Assembly (NCBI GenBank): GCA_964572045.1
Contig: CAZNEI010000038.1
Span: 1-23,172, forward strand
Origin: CBDCKR01 sp964572045
GTDB taxonomy: Bacteria; Gemmatimonadota; Gemmatimonadetes; Longimicrobiales; Gaopeijiaceae
Direction: 5' to 3'
DNA length: 23,172 nucleotides
Shown piece after piece: positions 22,893 to 23,172 of this stretch; the first letter of the stretch is position 1; each line of letters starts with the position of its first letter. The translations under genes were made by a program, and so were the position numbers. The notes under the pieces were generated by a model. It searched no databases, was not told where the DNA came from, and saw nothing but the letters and a program-made list of their open reading frames with translations.

Positions 22893-23172
22893 CTGCCACG
22901 CGGGCCGCGGCGTCTTCTCCCCGAGCTTGCGTCTCCGGCCAGATCGCGAGCGACCGCTGGGGATCGCCATACGCCTTACGCTCCGATGGGTCGGAGCATC
23001 CTTGCGTCCGATGTCCCGACTCGGGACCTTAGGCCGAAGTTCGACGGGGATTTGGGTCCTTTAGCGCGGTAACTCCTTGGTGGATGGGAAGTTACAGGGA
23101 TTCGTGCGCGGATGTGAGTAGCCATGTCTGGGTACATCCATCTTATTGACATGACCACTTATATACGTTACC
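22893..23172. other. Right-end non-coding stretch, becoming AT-rich
   Basis: No supported gene lies here. The first half is GC-rich with two short hairpins (22980-22997 and 23013-23027). From about 23040 A/T rises, with a 6-bp inverted repeat GTAACT/AGTTAC (23069-23074 and 23090-23095), another CATGTC/GACATG (23123-23128 and 23148-23153), and a TTGACA at 23146-23151 whose matching -10 would lie past the window end. The composition change may mark the promoter region of a following gene or a boundary of acquired DNA. Confidence 0.4.
22980..22997 (+). terminator. Hairpin with 7-bp perfect stem downstream of the mtnA operon
   Basis: GCTCCGA (22980-22986), loop TGGG, TCGGAGC (22991-22997) form a perfect 7-bp stem 88 bases after the last gene. 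It is followed by ATCCTTG and not a clear T-run, so it may be a weak terminator or a 3'-end stabiliser. A second interrupted palindrome, GTCCCGA-C-TCGGGAC, lies at 23013-23027. Confidence 0.35.

Noticed and set aside
22976..23158. 60-codon minus-strand open frame at the right edge
   Set aside because: Codon use does not match the genome's strong G/C third-position preference, it crosses two hairpins, and no family resemblance is seen.
23146..23165. TTGACA followed by TATATA, looking like a promoter
   Set aside because: The two elements are only 8 bases apart, far from the usual 16-18; a proper -10 for this TTGACA would lie past the window end.
1..23172. Search for CRISPR arrays, tRNA or rRNA genes, prophage or toxin-antitoxin modules
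   Set aside because: No regularly spaced repeats beyond the pair at 3-40, no cloverleaf or rRNA-like stretch, and no phage or toxin motifs were found on either strand by reading.

Overview
The window is GC-rich bacterial DNA, densely coding, with very few A/T-ending codons. It has Tat-exported redox and hydrolase proteins, an outer-membrane efflux protein and several secreted proteins, so the host is a Gram-negative (diderm) bacterium. The protein mix (DUF1028 hydrolase, Tat amidohydrolase, molybdenum hydroxylase with a Cys-rich FAD subunit, APH-M23-aminotransferase fusion) reminds me of Gemmatimonadota or related soil/marine phyla, but this is an impression and not a demonstrated placement. 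No rRNA, tRNA, CRISPR array or complete mobile element was seen. The first ~45 bases carry a tandem repeat that looks like an insertion-sequence end, and the last ~130 bases become AT-rich.

Left part (1-4600, plus strand): a short AlkA-type DNA glycosylase, a Tat-exported metal-dependent amidohydrolase, a small very basic ORF, then a secreted DUF1028 Ntn-type hydrolase with a helical C-terminal extension, followed 2 bases later by a small secreted Cys protein.

Middle-left (4735-10098, minus strand): an operon for a periplasmic molybdenum hydroxylase. In order of transcription it encodes a [2Fe-2S] subunit with a Tat signal, a molybdopterin subunit, a FAD subunit with a five-cysteine insertion, a membrane cytochrome b, and a small unrecognised helical protein. 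The likely electron path is substrate to Mo to FeS/FAD to heme b to quinone.

Middle-right (10384-17639, minus strand): a seven-gene operon in which each gene overlaps the next by 4 or 14 bases. It encodes a CecR-like TetR regulator, a TolC-type outer-membrane protein, an HlyD/YbhG-type adaptor, two separate ABC ATPases and two ABC-2 permeases, so it is a complete YbhGFSR-like tripartite exporter. The ATPase pair is asymmetric: both departures from consensus fall in the same composite ATP site. Two related 12-bp palindromic boxes lie upstream of the regulator gene.

Right part (17931-22892, plus strand): a 1027-residue fusion of an APH-type kinase, an M23 metallopeptidase with all catalytic residues, and a class III PLP enzyme. 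It is followed by mtnA (methylthioribose-1-phosphate isomerase) and, with a GTGA overlap, a class II aldolase/dehydratase. The last two form the core of a methylthioadenosine salvage or shunt pathway. The triple fusion is the most unusual object in the window.
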